IMG/VR virus record: IMGVR_UViG_3300042922_001429 | Coordinates: 1 to 54,395 of that record | Reading direction: 5' to 3' (one strand) | Origin: a virus | DNA length: 54,395 nucleotides | Translations under genes and position numbers: made by a program | Notes under the pieces: model-generated | What the model was told of the DNA's origin: nothing | Database searches by the model: none | Seen by the model: only the letters and a program-made list of their open reading frames with translations | In this document: one piece after another, positions 21,850-29,600 of the stretch | Numbering within the stretch: position 1 is the stretch's first letter | Layout of the letters: every line of letters begins with the position of its first letter

Positions 21850-23258
21850 ACATACAAGAAATTACAGAACAATCCGGGATTCAGGAACAAATCGACATTT
21901 TAAAGGTAGATCGATCTGCAAAACCAAAGATTGAAGATATTAAAAAAGAGTGGAAGGTTTCGGAGCACCGAACCATCACGGATAAAACCTTTCTTCCGGA
22001 TAAGGAAATTAAGGATGAATCTGGTAAGGTTTTAAGGGTAAAACCTGTAAATAGAATAGCAATACCGGTTCAAAAGTATATAGTTGGTAGCGCTGTTTCC
22101 TTTGGTTTTGGGAATAACGTACAGATTAAATCAAATGCTGAAGAGGGATCTCAAGAAGAAGTTGTCGAAAAAGCTATTGAAAGAATTCTTTACGAGAATA
22201 AAACCAATATCAAGAACCGACAGATTGCCCGGGAACTTTATCGATCAACTGAAATCGCTGAATATTGGTATTATCAGAAAGTAGATAGTCATGAAGATTA
22301 CGGATTTCCATGTAATTTTAGAATCAAACTAAAGCTTTTTGTTCCATGGAAGAATGATATTCTTTATCCAATGTTTGACGAATATGATAATATGGTTGCT
22401 TTCTCCCGTGGCTTTTCTTTGGTCGACAAACAGAAAAAGGTTATCGAATATTTTGAAACTTTCACTGATACTGATGTAAAGCGTTTCAAAAAAGAAGATT
22501 CAGGATGGGTTGAAGATGTGATCGAAGGAATTGGAAAGAATGTGATCGAGAAAATCCCGGTTGTTTATGCTTCGCAGGAAGAAACAGAATGGGAAGATGT
22601 AAAATTCGATATCGAACGTCTTGAGTTGATCTTCTCCCGACATGCTGAGATCAATGATTATCACGCATCACCAATGATCTTCATAACTGGTACTGTTAAT
22701 TCTATGCCACAAGCCGGAGAAGCTAATAAAGCAGCTCAAGGAGATATCGGATCTGATATGAAAGTAATATCATGGGAATCAGCTCCAGAGTCTTTAAAAC
22801 TGGAGATTGAAACGAGACTTGAAAACATTCATAAGTTTACTAAAACACCTGATTTATTTAGACAGGTTAAAGGAATGTCACAAATCTCAGGGATCATGCT
22901 TAAAATGCTTTTCATGGATGCTCACTTAAAGGTTATGGAGAAAAATGAGATCTGGGATGATTACTTTCAACGTCGATTCAATATCCTAAAAAGCTATGTT
23001 GGAAAGCTTTTAAATACTAAATTAGCTGATGCAGCCAACAAATTAGAGCTTGAACCGGTGATCAAACCTTTCATGATTCAAGACACTAAAGAGTGGGTTG
23101 AAACTCTCATGACAGCGAACGGAAATCAACCTTTATTATCTCAAGAATATTCTGCTGAGCTTTCTACGTTGGCTCCGAAAGAAGATTGGTTGATTCTGGA
23201 AGCTGAGCAGGAAAAAAAGAAAACCGAGAGTCAATTTGCTAATCCTGTAGAGTTATGA
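21846..23258 (+). CDS. portal protein (SPP1 gp6-like)
   Basis: A 470-residue protein with portal features: an N-terminal arm, KPVNRIAIPVQKYIVGSAVS, the stem and wing region with IPVVYASQEETEWEDVKFDI and FDIERLELIFSRHAEINDYH, then the long crown helices (LKLEIETRLENIHKFTKTPD and FRQVKGMSQISGIMLKMLF). It forms the dodecameric ring at the packaging vertex through which DNA passes. Position after terminase and before the gp7-like protein is the standard order. It overlaps the next gene by 4 bases. Confidence 0.88.
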   Translation: MNIQEITEQSGIQEQIDILKVDRSAKPKIEDIKKEWKVSEHRTITDKTFLPDKEIKDESGKVLRVKPVNRIAIPVQKYIVGSAVSFGFGNNVQIKSNAEEGSQEEVVEKAIERILYENKTNIKNRQIARELYRSTEIAEYWYYQKVDSHEDYGFPCNFRIKLKLFVPWKNDILYPMFDEYDNMVAFSRGFSLVDKQKKVIEYFETFTDTDVKRFKKEDSGWVEDVIEGIGKNVIEKIPVVYASQEETEWEDVKFDIERLELIFSRHAEINDYHASPMIFITGTVNSMPQAGEANKAAQGDIGSDMKVISWESAPESLKLEIETRLENIHKFTKTPDLFRQVKGMSQISGIMLKMLFMDAHLKVMEKNEIWDDYFQRRFNILKSYVGKLLNTKLADAANKLELEPVIKPFMIQDTKEWVETLMTANGNQPLLSQEYSAELSTLAPKEDWLILEAEQEKKKTESQFANPVEL

Positions 23259-23467
23259 TTACAATAATTGCTGAGGTTCCGCCAGGCGAATCAGTGGAAC
23301 GAGCTTTTGAAGAAACTATTCGCATTTCTAAAATACTTAATTGTAAAGTGAGATTTATATTTAATGATTTGGAGTGTATTTCACATCCAAACGGATCATC
23401 TACAAAGGGTCGTGATAATTATCTTCTAGCTTGTAAAAACAAAAGTGATACAGTTTATTCAATATGA
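23255..23467 (+). CDS. small hypothetical protein
   Basis: A 70-residue protein, MITIIAEVPPGESVERAFEE, with a beta-alpha-beta pattern (strand, helix with ERAFEETIRIS, strand CKVRFIFND). It overlaps both neighbours by 4 bases. No family recognised; likely a small head-module accessory. Confidence 0.5.
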   Translation: MITIIAEVPPGESVERAFEETIRISKILNCKVRFIFNDLECISHPNGSSTKGRDNYLLACKNKSDTVYSI

Positions 23468-23850
23468 TAAAATTCTCAATTAGACTTTCCGTTTACAAAA
23501 CTACCATCGATGTTGTTATCGGTGGTACTGAAGATGAGCGAAAAGCGTTTCTGTCGAAATTCTATGAGTACAATAATGTGATGTACATCATTGAAGAAAC
23601 TCAATGTCACGATGCTACAACCGTACTTCATCATAAGACTGGTGATATCATAATTATGATGAATGAAAGTCCAAAAACAAGCAACTTCTGGATGAGTATT
23701 TTAGTTCATGAAACCTCACATGCTACAAGAAAGATTTTAGGAGCAATTCACACTCCACATGTTGAAGAAACAGAAGAAGTCTACGTATATCTACAGCAGT
23801 TTATTTTTGAAGAAATCCTAAACAATTTAGATAATGGCCAATCTGCATGA
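23464..23850 (+). CDS. HExxH putative zinc metalloprotease
   Basis: A 128-residue protein with MSILVHETSHATRKIL, a classic HExxH zinc site (H82, E83, H86), preceded by a beta sheet (TGDIIIMMNES) and followed by a helix with acidic residues (EETEEVYVYLQQF) that could supply the third ligand. Such small metallopeptidase-like proteins are common in phage head modules. It may process a structural protein or may be catalytically silent. It lies between portal and gp7-like genes, overlapping both. Confidence 0.65.
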   Translation: MIKFSIRLSVYKTTIDVVIGGTEDERKAFLSKFYEYNNVMYIIEETQCHDATTVLHHKTGDIIIMMNESPKTSNFWMSILVHETSHATRKILGAIHTPHVEETEEVYVYLQQFIFEEILNNLDNGQSA

Positions 23851-24886
23851 TGATAGCTTTGATTTAAATCATTTTAACCGAAATGAATACAACGTCGGTA
23901 GAATAAAAGTATTTTACCGAAATGTTATTGAAGATATTGTGAGATTGATTTCTTTAGGTCGTATTGATGTAACAAAACTGTTTTCTTTCAAAGACTATCC
24001 GGATCTCAAAAGATCAGTCGATATGCTTTTTGAGCAGTTCACAAAGAATGTATCAATCGAAATGAATACTCAAATCGAGAAAAGCTGGAAGTATGGGGAA
24101 AAGAAACAAGCCGACCTCGTAAACAGAGTAGCATCAAAATTAGATCTTCCTACACAAAAGGTCAAAGAATACCTCAATCCAAATACAGAAGCTTTAAAGG
24201 CGTTTAGAAACCGTAAATCTGATGGTCTTAATTTATCAGATCGAGTTTGGAAGTTATCCAACCAATTTAAAAAAGAAATTGAGTTAGGTTTAGATCTTGG
24301 AATAGGTGAGGGAAAGTCTGCTGCCAAACTTGCAAGAGAATTAAAATCAAATCTTACAGAACCTGATCGATTGTTTCGCAGGATCCGTGATAAGCATGGA
24401 AATTTAATTTTATCTCAGAATGCAAAAGCTTATAATCCCGGACAAGGTGTTTACAGATCTTCTTACAAAAACGCTGAACGTTTAACCAGGACCGAAAACA
24501 ATATAGCTTATCACGAAGCTAACTTTCAAAAGATGCAGCAGTTTGATTTTGTGAAGGGAATCAGAATTAAACTATCTAATAATCCAAATCATTGCCCTTT
24601 CTGCGAAGCAATGGCGGGGGAATATCCGAAAGACTTTAAGTTCTGGGGCTGGCATCCTCAATGCAGATGTACGGTAATAACTATCTTGAAGACTTGGGCG
24701 GAAATGGAAAAGGATAATGAAAGAATATTCGCAGGATTAAAACCTTTAGAACCTGCAGATGTAATTACTAAACTTCCTGATCAGTTTACTTCTTGGATTA
24801 CCGAGAATAAGCAGAAAATTCAAAATGCTAAATCTAAACCTTATTTCATACTGAATAATCAAGAAAAAGTTAGCCATCTTTTGTAG
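23834..24886 (+). CDS. head morphogenesis protein (SPP1 gp7-like)
   Basis: A 350-residue minor head protein. The C-terminal signature is clear: RTENNIAYHEANFQKMQQFD, then NNPNHCPFCEAMAG and FWGWHPQCRCTVITIL, the Cys-containing motif of the gp7/MuF family. The N-terminal half is helical and binds the portal in relatives. It overlaps the preceding gene by 17 bases. Its stop lies inside a terminator stem that closes this operon, after which the accessory island begins. Confidence 0.88.
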   Translation: MANLHDDSFDLNHFNRNEYNVGRIKVFYRNVIEDIVRLISLGRIDVTKLFSFKDYPDLKRSVDMLFEQFTKNVSIEMNTQIEKSWKYGEKKQADLVNRVASKLDLPTQKVKEYLNPNTEALKAFRNRKSDGLNLSDRVWKLSNQFKKEIELGLDLGIGEGKSAAKLARELKSNLTEPDRLFRRIRDKHGNLILSQNAKAYNPGQGVYRSSYKNAERLTRTENNIAYHEANFQKMQQFDFVKGIRIKLSNNPNHCPFCEAMAGEYPKDFKFWGWHPQCRCTVITILKTWAEMEKDNERIFAGLKPLEPADVITKLPDQFTSWITENKQKIQNAKSKPYFILNNQEKVSHLL

Positions 24887-24897
24887 ATGGCTTTTTT
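24872..24897 (+). terminator. terminator overlapping the gp7-like gene end
   Basis: AGCCATC and GATGGCT form a 7-bp stem around TTTTGTA, followed by six T. The TAG stop at 24884-24886 is within the hairpin. It separates the portal operon from the accessory island. Bases 24898-25150 downstream are very AT-rich and I see no gene in them. Confidence 0.85.
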
Positions 24898-25150
24898 GAT
24901 TATTTCTATAAAATAAGCAAATGAAACTTTTAAATTGAAAAAAAAGAAAGTAACTAACAATTGTCGTTCTTTTATTAATTACGATAATAACTTTACTATA
25001 AATTCATTAAATTTGAGTATCTCTTTGTAATTAAAAGTGTGAAACTAGTTCGATGAAAAATAAAAATATAAAATGAATACTTTGTGATGGTTAGTTAATA
25101 TAATAGAAAAAAATAGAATTCTCAGAAGTTTAATTTAAAAATTAATGCTT

Positions 25151-25181
25151 TTGCAAATGAAATATGTTATAATTATCTTTG
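25151..25181 (+). promoter_or_regulatory. promoter of the candidate small RNA
   Basis: TTG at 25151-25153 and TATCTTTG at 25174-25181 with a 20-base spacer: one of the best consensus promoters in the window. No ORF follows before the terminator at 25301-25349. Confidence 0.7.
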
Positions 25182-25187
25182 TTAAAG

Positions 25188-25349
25188 GACGGTTGCATTA
25201 AAATGCACGTCTGATTGATAGAAGCGTTGGTTAATTGTTTGGAAATAAGCAATTTACGGTAAAAATGGTGAGGCTGAAATCTTAGTATCTTTGTATAATA
25301 AAAAAATATCCTTCGGAATATTTGGCGATAGTCGTGAAGGATATTTTTT
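25188..25349 (+). ncRNA. candidate small RNA, about 160 bases
   Basis: Between a strong promoter and a strong terminator lies about 110 bases with no credible ORF but clear folding: GAC, then TGCAT/ATGCA, then GTC near 25188-25212 form a hairpin. A second -7-like TATCTTTG occurs at 25286-25293 without a good -33. The unit is independent of flanking genes. It might be a regulatory RNA of the island; I cannot assign a class. Confidence 0.5.
25301..25349 (+). terminator. 14-bp perfect-stem terminator
   Basis: AAAAAATATCCTTC (25301-25314) pairs without mismatch with GAAGGATATTTTTT (25336-25349), giving a stem with a built-in T run. Confidence 0.8.
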
Positions 25350-25416
25350 GTAAACGAATAAATTAAAAGCTTATGTAAAAGAAAAATACAAATCCGAAAT
25401 TAGATAAAGTAACTCT

Positions 25417-25430
25417 GTGTTCCGGAACAC
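25417..25430. promoter_or_regulatory. 14-bp palindrome GTGTTCCGGAACAC
   Basis: A perfect palindrome 51 bases before the small ORF at 25482, flanked by AACTCT and GGGGTT, which could also pair (two G-U) to form a two-part RNA stem in the leader. Either an operator or a leader hairpin. Confidence 0.4.
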
Positions 25431-25481
25431 CATGGGAGGGGTTCTTATATCAAATAAATTAAATAATTAAAAATTAATAAA

Positions 25482-25649
25482 ATGATAAATAGCATTATCA
25501 ACATGTACACGTATGTACAAAAATCAATTAAAAAATTTCTAAAATCTAATTTTATGAAAAAACTTAAATCACTTTTAAAATCACCAGAACTCAAAATTAC
25601 TGTCGAACTGGTAAAACTAATAGCTTACTTGATTAATTTCTTTCTCTAA
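25482..25649 (+). CDS. small membrane-active peptide
   Basis: A 55-residue frame, MINSIINMYTYVQKSIKKFL with a basic amphipathic first half, then KSPELKITVELVKLIAYLIN and FFL as a hydrophobic C-terminal helix. An alternative start is the ATG at 25554 (31 residues). It has a typical A-rich leader, and a GC-rich terminator follows at 25759. The size and composition resemble toxic or signalling membrane peptides; a type I toxin is possible but unproven. Confidence 0.4.
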   Translation: MINSIINMYTYVQKSIKKFLKSNFMKKLKSLLKSPELKITVELVKLIAYLINFFL

Positions 25650-25758
25650 GCTTTTTGTCGTATTTCTTTAAGCGCGAACTAAAAGAATTACGCTATTGTG
25701 TAACACAAAATTATATATAATATAATTATTACGCAAACTTTTTCAAATAATCTTCACT

Positions 25759-25786
25759 GCCCCGGTAAATCGGGGCTTTATTTTTT
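25759..25786 (+). terminator. intrinsic terminator
   Basis: GCCCCG and CGGGGC around GTAAAT, followed by TTTATTTTTT. It insulates the small peptide unit from the DUF6602-like gene. Between 25650 and 25758 there is only AT-rich sequence with one short inverted repeat (TTGTGT-A-ACACAA at 25696-25708). Confidence 0.88.
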
Positions 25787-25822
25787 AGGTATACTAGGTA
25801 ATGCATGATCTTTATGGTAAAC

Positions 25823-25850
25823 TTTGATAGTGGCTTTTTTGTTATATTTG
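25823..25850 (+). promoter_or_regulatory. promoter of the DUF6602-like gene
   Basis: TTTG at 25823-25826 and TATATTTG at 25843-25850 with a 16-base spacer. Transcription should start only about 8 bases before the ATG at 25865, so the message is nearly leaderless. Confidence 0.65.
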
Positions 25851-25864
25851 TGGAAAAGCTAACC

Positions 25865-26746
25865 ATGAAGAAATTTCATTTTAGAGATGCTATAGAAATA
25901 ATTGTAGACGAAATTAATGATGCGAAAAAGAAATCTAGTAAATTTCATAGAGCATCTAATATAAATGAGAGCGGAATTGAAGTAGAAGCTATAATCCGCA
26001 ATAAGTTAAGTTTGTTTTTGCCGGAACGATATTTGGTTAAACAAGGGCAAATTATCGACGAACTTGGTAATGTTAGTAATCAATTTGATATTATAATTTT
26101 TGATAGGTTGAATACGCCTAAATTTTTCGAGTCTACTAACGGAACAGTTTATTATCCCATAGAGTCAGTTTTGGCAATTGGTGAAATCAAAAAAACACTA
26201 AAACAAGAACATACTGAGCAATTTGCTCGAAATTTGGTGCATTTTAGAGATATCATGAAAAGGAATTTAGTTGAAAATACATTTCATGGAATATCTGCTT
26301 TAAATGCAGATATTAGAGATGTTTTAAGATTTGATATAGATCAGAGATACAAAAACCCGCTATACACTTTTATTTTTGCTATTGATGGAGATTTAAAAAA
26401 GACAGTCGTCGGTGAGCCTATTGAATATTTTTGTAATGATATATTAATTTTGAATGATGGATATAGAATGCATGGTTCAATGATTGATGGTAAATTTAGG
26501 GAATTAGTTGCTGATGATCAGAATAAAATCAATGAAATTTTAGATTACAGAAGTTCTCCAGTTGATGTGTTATCAATATTTTTAAATAGATTAATGAAGC
26601 ATCTAAATAAATGTCATATAGATCCTTTTTCTATTTCAAATTATATATCTGAAGGTAAAGAATTAATGCTCGACAACTCGAAACTAACTAGATATGATAT
26701 ATCAAGTCATCGAACTCTTGAGGAATTTAAAAAAGATATAAAATGA
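25865..26746 (+). CDS. DUF6602-like PD-(D/E)XK nuclease-fold protein
   Basis: A 293-residue protein read from the ATG at 25865, because the promoter leaves no room for the ATG at 25805. The first 110 residues match the DUF6602 pattern: GIEVEAIIRNKL (E39/E41), LPERYLVKQGQIIDELGNVS, FDIIIFD (D75, D80) and VLAIGEIKKTL (E107, K109), together a PD-(D/E)XK active site. The C-terminal part is helical and of unknown role. Its own promoter and flanking terminator mark it as a moron expressed from the prophage. DUF6602-type nucleases are suspected in phage defence; that function is inferred here. Confidence 0.7.
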   Translation: MKKFHFRDAIEIIVDEINDAKKKSSKFHRASNINESGIEVEAIIRNKLSLFLPERYLVKQGQIIDELGNVSNQFDIIIFDRLNTPKFFESTNGTVYYPIESVLAIGEIKKTLKQEHTEQFARNLVHFRDIMKRNLVENTFHGISALNADIRDVLRFDIDQRYKNPLYTFIFAIDGDLKKTVVGEPIEYFCNDILILNDGYRMHGSMIDGKFRELVADDQNKINEILDYRSSPVDVLSIFLNRLMKHLNKCHIDPFSISNYISEGKELMLDNSKLTRYDISSHRTLEEFKKDIK

Positions 26747-26773
26747 TCATAAATTCATAAAGTTTTACCACTA

Positions 26774-27037
26774 TTAGGTATTTTCAAATTCAAAAGTCTC
26801 TTTCAATAACTCATAAGCTTCTTTTGCCTTTAATCCGGCAGCAAGAGCATTAATAAATCTTTCTTCGTATTCTTGAGGAATCAGCATGAAATAATCTTCG
26901 TTTGTGGAAAGATCTTCGTCACTGCTCACCACTCTAATATAATGATAATTATTGCTCTGATCTCCATATAATTCGATAAATTTAAGGATCGAATGTTTAG
27001 CTTCATCATTATTCTTATTTAACTCGTAATTATCCAT
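26774..27037 (-). CDS. small acidic hypothetical protein
   Basis: An 87-residue acidic protein (MDNYELNKNNDEAKHSILKF; HYIRVVSSDEDLSTNEDYFM), with an alpha-beta pattern. Last gene of the leftward accessory group, convergent with the DUF6602-like gene. It is 5 bases from its upstream neighbour. No family recognised. Confidence 0.55.
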   Translation of the reverse strand: MDNYELNKNNDEAKHSILKFIELYGDQSNNYHYIRVVSSDEDLSTNEDYFMLIPQEYEERFINALAAGLKAKEAYELLKETFEFENT

Positions 27038-27042
27038 AATTT

Positions 27043-27258
27043 CTATTTATTATTCAAAACCTCTTCTTTTTTCACTATACAAAACTTTGTTCTGTATTCA
27101 TCACCAGGATTTAGACTTTGCTGATATAAAGTTTGTCTGGCCACACCGACTTGTTCGGAGGTGAACATATTGTAAATAGCTGTAATTGAGCTGAAAAAGA
27201 AATCAGCTTTACCTTCTATTGGTTCGTGAAGTTTAACGTGGTAGATTATTCTCGGCAT
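27043..27258 (-). CDS. small phage protein with HTH-like segment
   Basis: A 71-residue protein with FFFSSITAIYNMFTSEQVGV then ARQTLYQQSL, a pattern shared with short phage and plasmid proteins of Bacteroidota that read H-Y-F-G-S-x-x-A-I-Y and E-Q-x-G-x then L-Y, probably a helix-turn-helix-like unit. Ends KFCIVKKEEVLNNK. Three bases separate it from the preceding Api92-like gene. Function unknown. Confidence 0.55.
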   Translation of the reverse strand: MPRIIYHVKLHEPIEGKADFFFSSITAIYNMFTSEQVGVARQTLYQQSLNPGDEYRTKFCIVKKEEVLNNK

Positions 27259-27261
27259 AAT

Positions 27262-27957
27262 TTATTCTTCGATATAAACATAAGCACCATCTTCCAAATT
27301 GTAATATTCTTTATCATCAGGTCTTAATTTAAAAGACAATTCATAAGCATCAAGCGTTCCACCTTCAGGTTCTTTTTTTGTTAGAACTTCACCATTTTTA
27401 AAACTGTAAGAAGCGCAATTATATCCAGTATCTTCATCTGCATATTCGTAATCAATTTGCACATCGGGAATTTGTGAGCTCATAATTCTCATTAATTCAG
27501 GAACTCCGCTCCAAGCAGTAATGAAAGTAAAAGTATCTTCGCTTTCTTTTACGTTTTCCGTGCTATTCCATTTTGTGCCCCAATATTTTATATTCCATAT
27601 TCTCCACCAATTTGGAGATTTTTCAGCTTCTCCTTGATTAGGCAAATCATAGTAAGCATCATCTTTTGGAGGTTTTATTATTTTCTCGAAATCTGGAAAA
27701 TGTTCCATAATTGGTGTGATTTCAACAGTCCAATCATCAGGTAATCCAATAACTGCTTTTTCTTTTCTTCTTGTGAATTCATTCGATATTTCGTCAAGCC
27801 ATCCATATTCACCCGTTTTATCATTTTTGAAGATAAGTAGTCCATCATACGATTTCCTAAAAGTGGATGGATAATGAGTGTTGTATTTATCGAAAACTTC
27901 GCTAACCTGCTCAGCTGTACCGATAATTGTAATTCTATTTTTAATGTAGTTAGGCAT
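27262..27957 (-). CDS. Api92/DUF1281-like ferredoxin-fold protein
   Basis: A 231-residue protein with the Api92-like hallmarks: N-terminal MPNYIKNRITIIGTAEQVSE, then WWRIWNIKYWGTKWNSTE and FTFITAWSGVPELMRIMS. These belong to a ferredoxin-like domain family widespread in phages and plasmids, with no established biochemistry. The C-terminal 60 residues are acidic and beta-rich. It is the largest gene of the leftward accessory group. Confidence 0.75.
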   Translation of the reverse strand: MPNYIKNRITIIGTAEQVSEVFDKYNTHYPSTFRKSYDGLLIFKNDKTGEYGWLDEISNEFTRRKEKAVIGLPDDWTVEITPIMEHFPDFEKIIKPPKDDAYYDLPNQGEAEKSPNWWRIWNIKYWGTKWNSTENVKESEDTFTFITAWSGVPELMRIMSSQIPDVQIDYEYADEDTGYNCASYSFKNGEVLTKKEPEGGTLDAYELSFKLRPDDKEYYNLEDGAYVYIEE

Positions 27958-27988
27958 ATTTATTTTTTATAAAGTTAATATTTCACTT

Positions 27989-28378
27989 CTAAACTTCGCT
28001 CACCCATTTTAGCAAACAGTTTCCGTAATAATTATCAATTCTAAAAACCATCAATCTATTTTCATCAAAAACAGCGAGAAATAATCCTTTTAGATCGCCT
28101 GTGATTTCAACATAAGCGAATTGCAAACTTTTGTCACTAGAACCGGAGCAAACAGTCTGATAATTGATATTTTCGGGCAGTTCCTGATTCCTGATAATCT
28201 TCATTACAATAGCAGTTTCATTATCATTTGCTAATTGCAAATTATTTCTTCCTTCCGAACCTTTTTTAGCCTCGAAATTAACCTTGATCTGGTATTCAGG
28301 ATTGAAGTATTCACCATCTCTCTCATCCGTGCAGGATGTGAAGAGAATTAATGTAAGTAAAAGTATTAGTGTTTTCAT
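27989..28378 (-). CDS. lipoprotein of unknown function
   Basis: A 129-residue lipoprotein with the signal MKTLILLLTLILFTSC and the acylated Cys at residue 16, followed by TDERDGEY. The mature domain is beta-rich (YQIKVNFEAKKG, TAIVMKIIRNQEL, LFLAVFDENRLMVFRIDNYY). It is divergent from the small gene at 28443 and upstream of the Api92-like gene. A surface-acting conversion factor is possible; no family recognised. Confidence 0.6.
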   Translation of the reverse strand: MKTLILLLTLILFTSCTDERDGEYFNPEYQIKVNFEAKKGSEGRNNLQLANDNETAIVMKIIRNQELPENINYQTVCSGSSDKSLQFAYVEITGDLKGLFLAVFDENRLMVFRIDNYYGNCLLKWVSEV

Positions 28379-28442
28379 AAAGTTATTTTGTAGTATTAAA
28401 AATTATTCTTATCTATGTGATCTAACCATAAAAATTTAAATT

Positions 28443-28676
28443 ATGCCAAAGAATGCTCAAGATCAAGTAGTCTGTATTAATCAAGGAACATCTATTAATT
28501 CAGGTAGCAGCGTACATACTATGCAAAAAATGGAAGGTAACGGAATGCTTCCTAGGAGAGATAAGGATACTGACGGTGTACCATTTTTAAATCCTACTAA
28601 GGGTATTGCAACAGATATGTATATTTGTACTAATTGTAAGTATATTGAACTTTATATTAACCCTGAAGTAATGTAA
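28443..28676 (+). CDS. small CxxC protein
   Basis: A 77-residue protein with a C-terminal MYICTNCKYIELYI, a single CxxC knuckle, and a polar N-terminus. The only rightward gene inside the leftward accessory block, followed directly by its own terminator. It may be a small zinc-ribbon-like protein. No function known. Confidence 0.5.
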   Translation: MPKNAQDQVVCINQGTSINSGSSVHTMQKMEGNGMLPRRDKDTDGVPFLNPTKGIATDMYICTNCKYIELYINPEVM

Positions 28677-28691
28677 AATTTAAATATTAAC

Positions 28692-28714
28692 AGCCTACAT
28701 TATTGTAGGCTTTC
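28692..28714 (+). terminator. intrinsic terminator
   Basis: AGCCTACA and TGTAGGCT form a perfect 8-bp stem around TTAT, followed by TTT. Ends the 28443 gene. Confidence 0.8.
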
Positions 28715-28735
28715 TTATTTCTAAAAATTAAAAAC

Positions 28736-28879
28736 CACATTCTGGAGGGTGTTAGTGAATTTAATCAACGGCTTGTCAGTATTTGCTCCTTTCCCTTGCC
28801 GAATTATGATTAGCCAATATTTGAGCTTTACTTATCGTTTCACGTTTACGCTAGCTTCTTACCTTTATATCAGAATGTG
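28736..28879 (-). ncRNA. candidate structured RNA bounded by 9-bp inverted repeat
   Basis: CACATTCTG (28736-28744) and CAGAATGTG (28871-28879) are perfect complements enclosing 126 bases with no ORF. Read leftward, the second arm is followed by GTTTTTAATTTTT, a terminator-like run, so the minus strand is preferred. The interior holds purine-rich stretches and further partial complements. It fills the gap between two convergent genes. Class unknown; a long-stem terminator is the main alternative. Confidence 0.4.
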
Positions 28880-28892
28880 ATTGATTTTTATT

Positions 28893-29156
28893 TTAGTTTA
28901 ATTCGAAAAGATGAAATACTAATCCACCATCATAAAGTTGATAAGTTCCGATGTAATTTGATGGATTATCAGGTAAGTGATTTCCGGTACCAACAACAAA
29001 AAAAGATCTTTTTTTTATTACGTTTTCTGTTTCAACTTTTGCCCAAATACAAGGAACTCCATTCTGTACCTGCACGCATAAAACTTCTGCTAATTCTGGC
29101 ATTTCGATTTCTTGCAAATCAGTGGTTTTCAATTGATATTTAAAAATACTTTTCAT
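28893..29156 (-). CDS. DUF7352-like phage protein
   Basis: An 87-residue beta-rich protein that follows a common small phage family: MKSIFKYQLKTTDLQEIEMP, then VLCVQVQNGVPCIWAKVE, FFVVGTGNHL and YIGTYQLYDGGLVFHLFE. The family is widespread in phages, usually in early or accessory regions, without known function. Third gene of the leftward accessory group. Confidence 0.72.
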   Translation of the reverse strand: MKSIFKYQLKTTDLQEIEMPELAEVLCVQVQNGVPCIWAKVETENVIKKRSFFVVGTGNHLPDNPSNYIGTYQLYDGGLVFHLFELN

Positions 29157-29162
29157 TTTAAT

Positions 29163-29600
29163 TTATTTTTCAAATTCCCACAGACTCAGCTTTCCTTTTA
29201 CGTTTAGGATTGGCTCATCATATAGAACCGCATTTTTTAAAACCCAGTTATAAATAGGCTTCATTCCTTCGTTTAGAACCCCATCTTCTTGATACGGACT
29301 GAATTCTGATTTCTCTGCCCAAATACTCTCATGATTGATCACACAATCAATGATGTCAACTTCACCGATGATAGCGGAACGTAAATTTGAATAAGCAATC
29401 AAATCATTTTGTTCTCGTAATGTCAGACTGTTCCAATATTCTGCAGGTATAATCTCAGAATACTTTCCTTTGGTTATTTGTCCAGATGCATGAATATAAA
29501 TCCTTCCACGGAAATTAGTTTTCCAGGTTCTATTTTCGATATTTTTCACTCCGTGAGCTATAAGTGATGCCCAAGGCTGTTTTATTGATAATGTTTTCAC
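29163..29600 (-). CDS. ASCH-domain protein
   Basis: A 145-residue PUA-like ASCH protein: MKTLSIKQPWASLIAHGVKN followed by IENRTWKTNFRGRIYIHASG, the typical start with W-A-x-x-I and N-R-x-W, then a G-E-V-D-I-I-D-C strand and a final WEF motif. ASCH domains bind RNA or modified nucleosides, and some have nucleotide-processing roles. Here it lies among accessory genes and could act on RNA or modified DNA bases; this is inference. It overlaps the preceding gene by 4 bases. Confidence 0.82.
   Translation of the reverse strand: MKTLSIKQPWASLIAHGVKNIENRTWKTNFRGRIYIHASGQITKGKYSEIIPAEYWNSLTLREQNDLIAYSNLRSAIIGEVDIIDCVINHESIWAEKSEFSPYQEDGVLNEGMKPIYNWVLKNAVLYDEPILNVKGKLSLWEFEK

Noticed and set aside
24898-25150. 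Short ATG-led frames in the AT-rich gap
   Set aside because: All are under 15 codons with no leader or conservation argument.
25805-25864. N-terminal extension of the DUF6602-like gene
   Set aside because: The extension covers the consensus promoter at 25823-25850, so the ATG at 25865 is preferred.
28736-28879. Retron-like RNA, because long terminal inverted repeats enclose a noncoding core
   Set aside because: No reverse transcriptase gene exists anywhere in the window, so only an unclassified RNA is reported.
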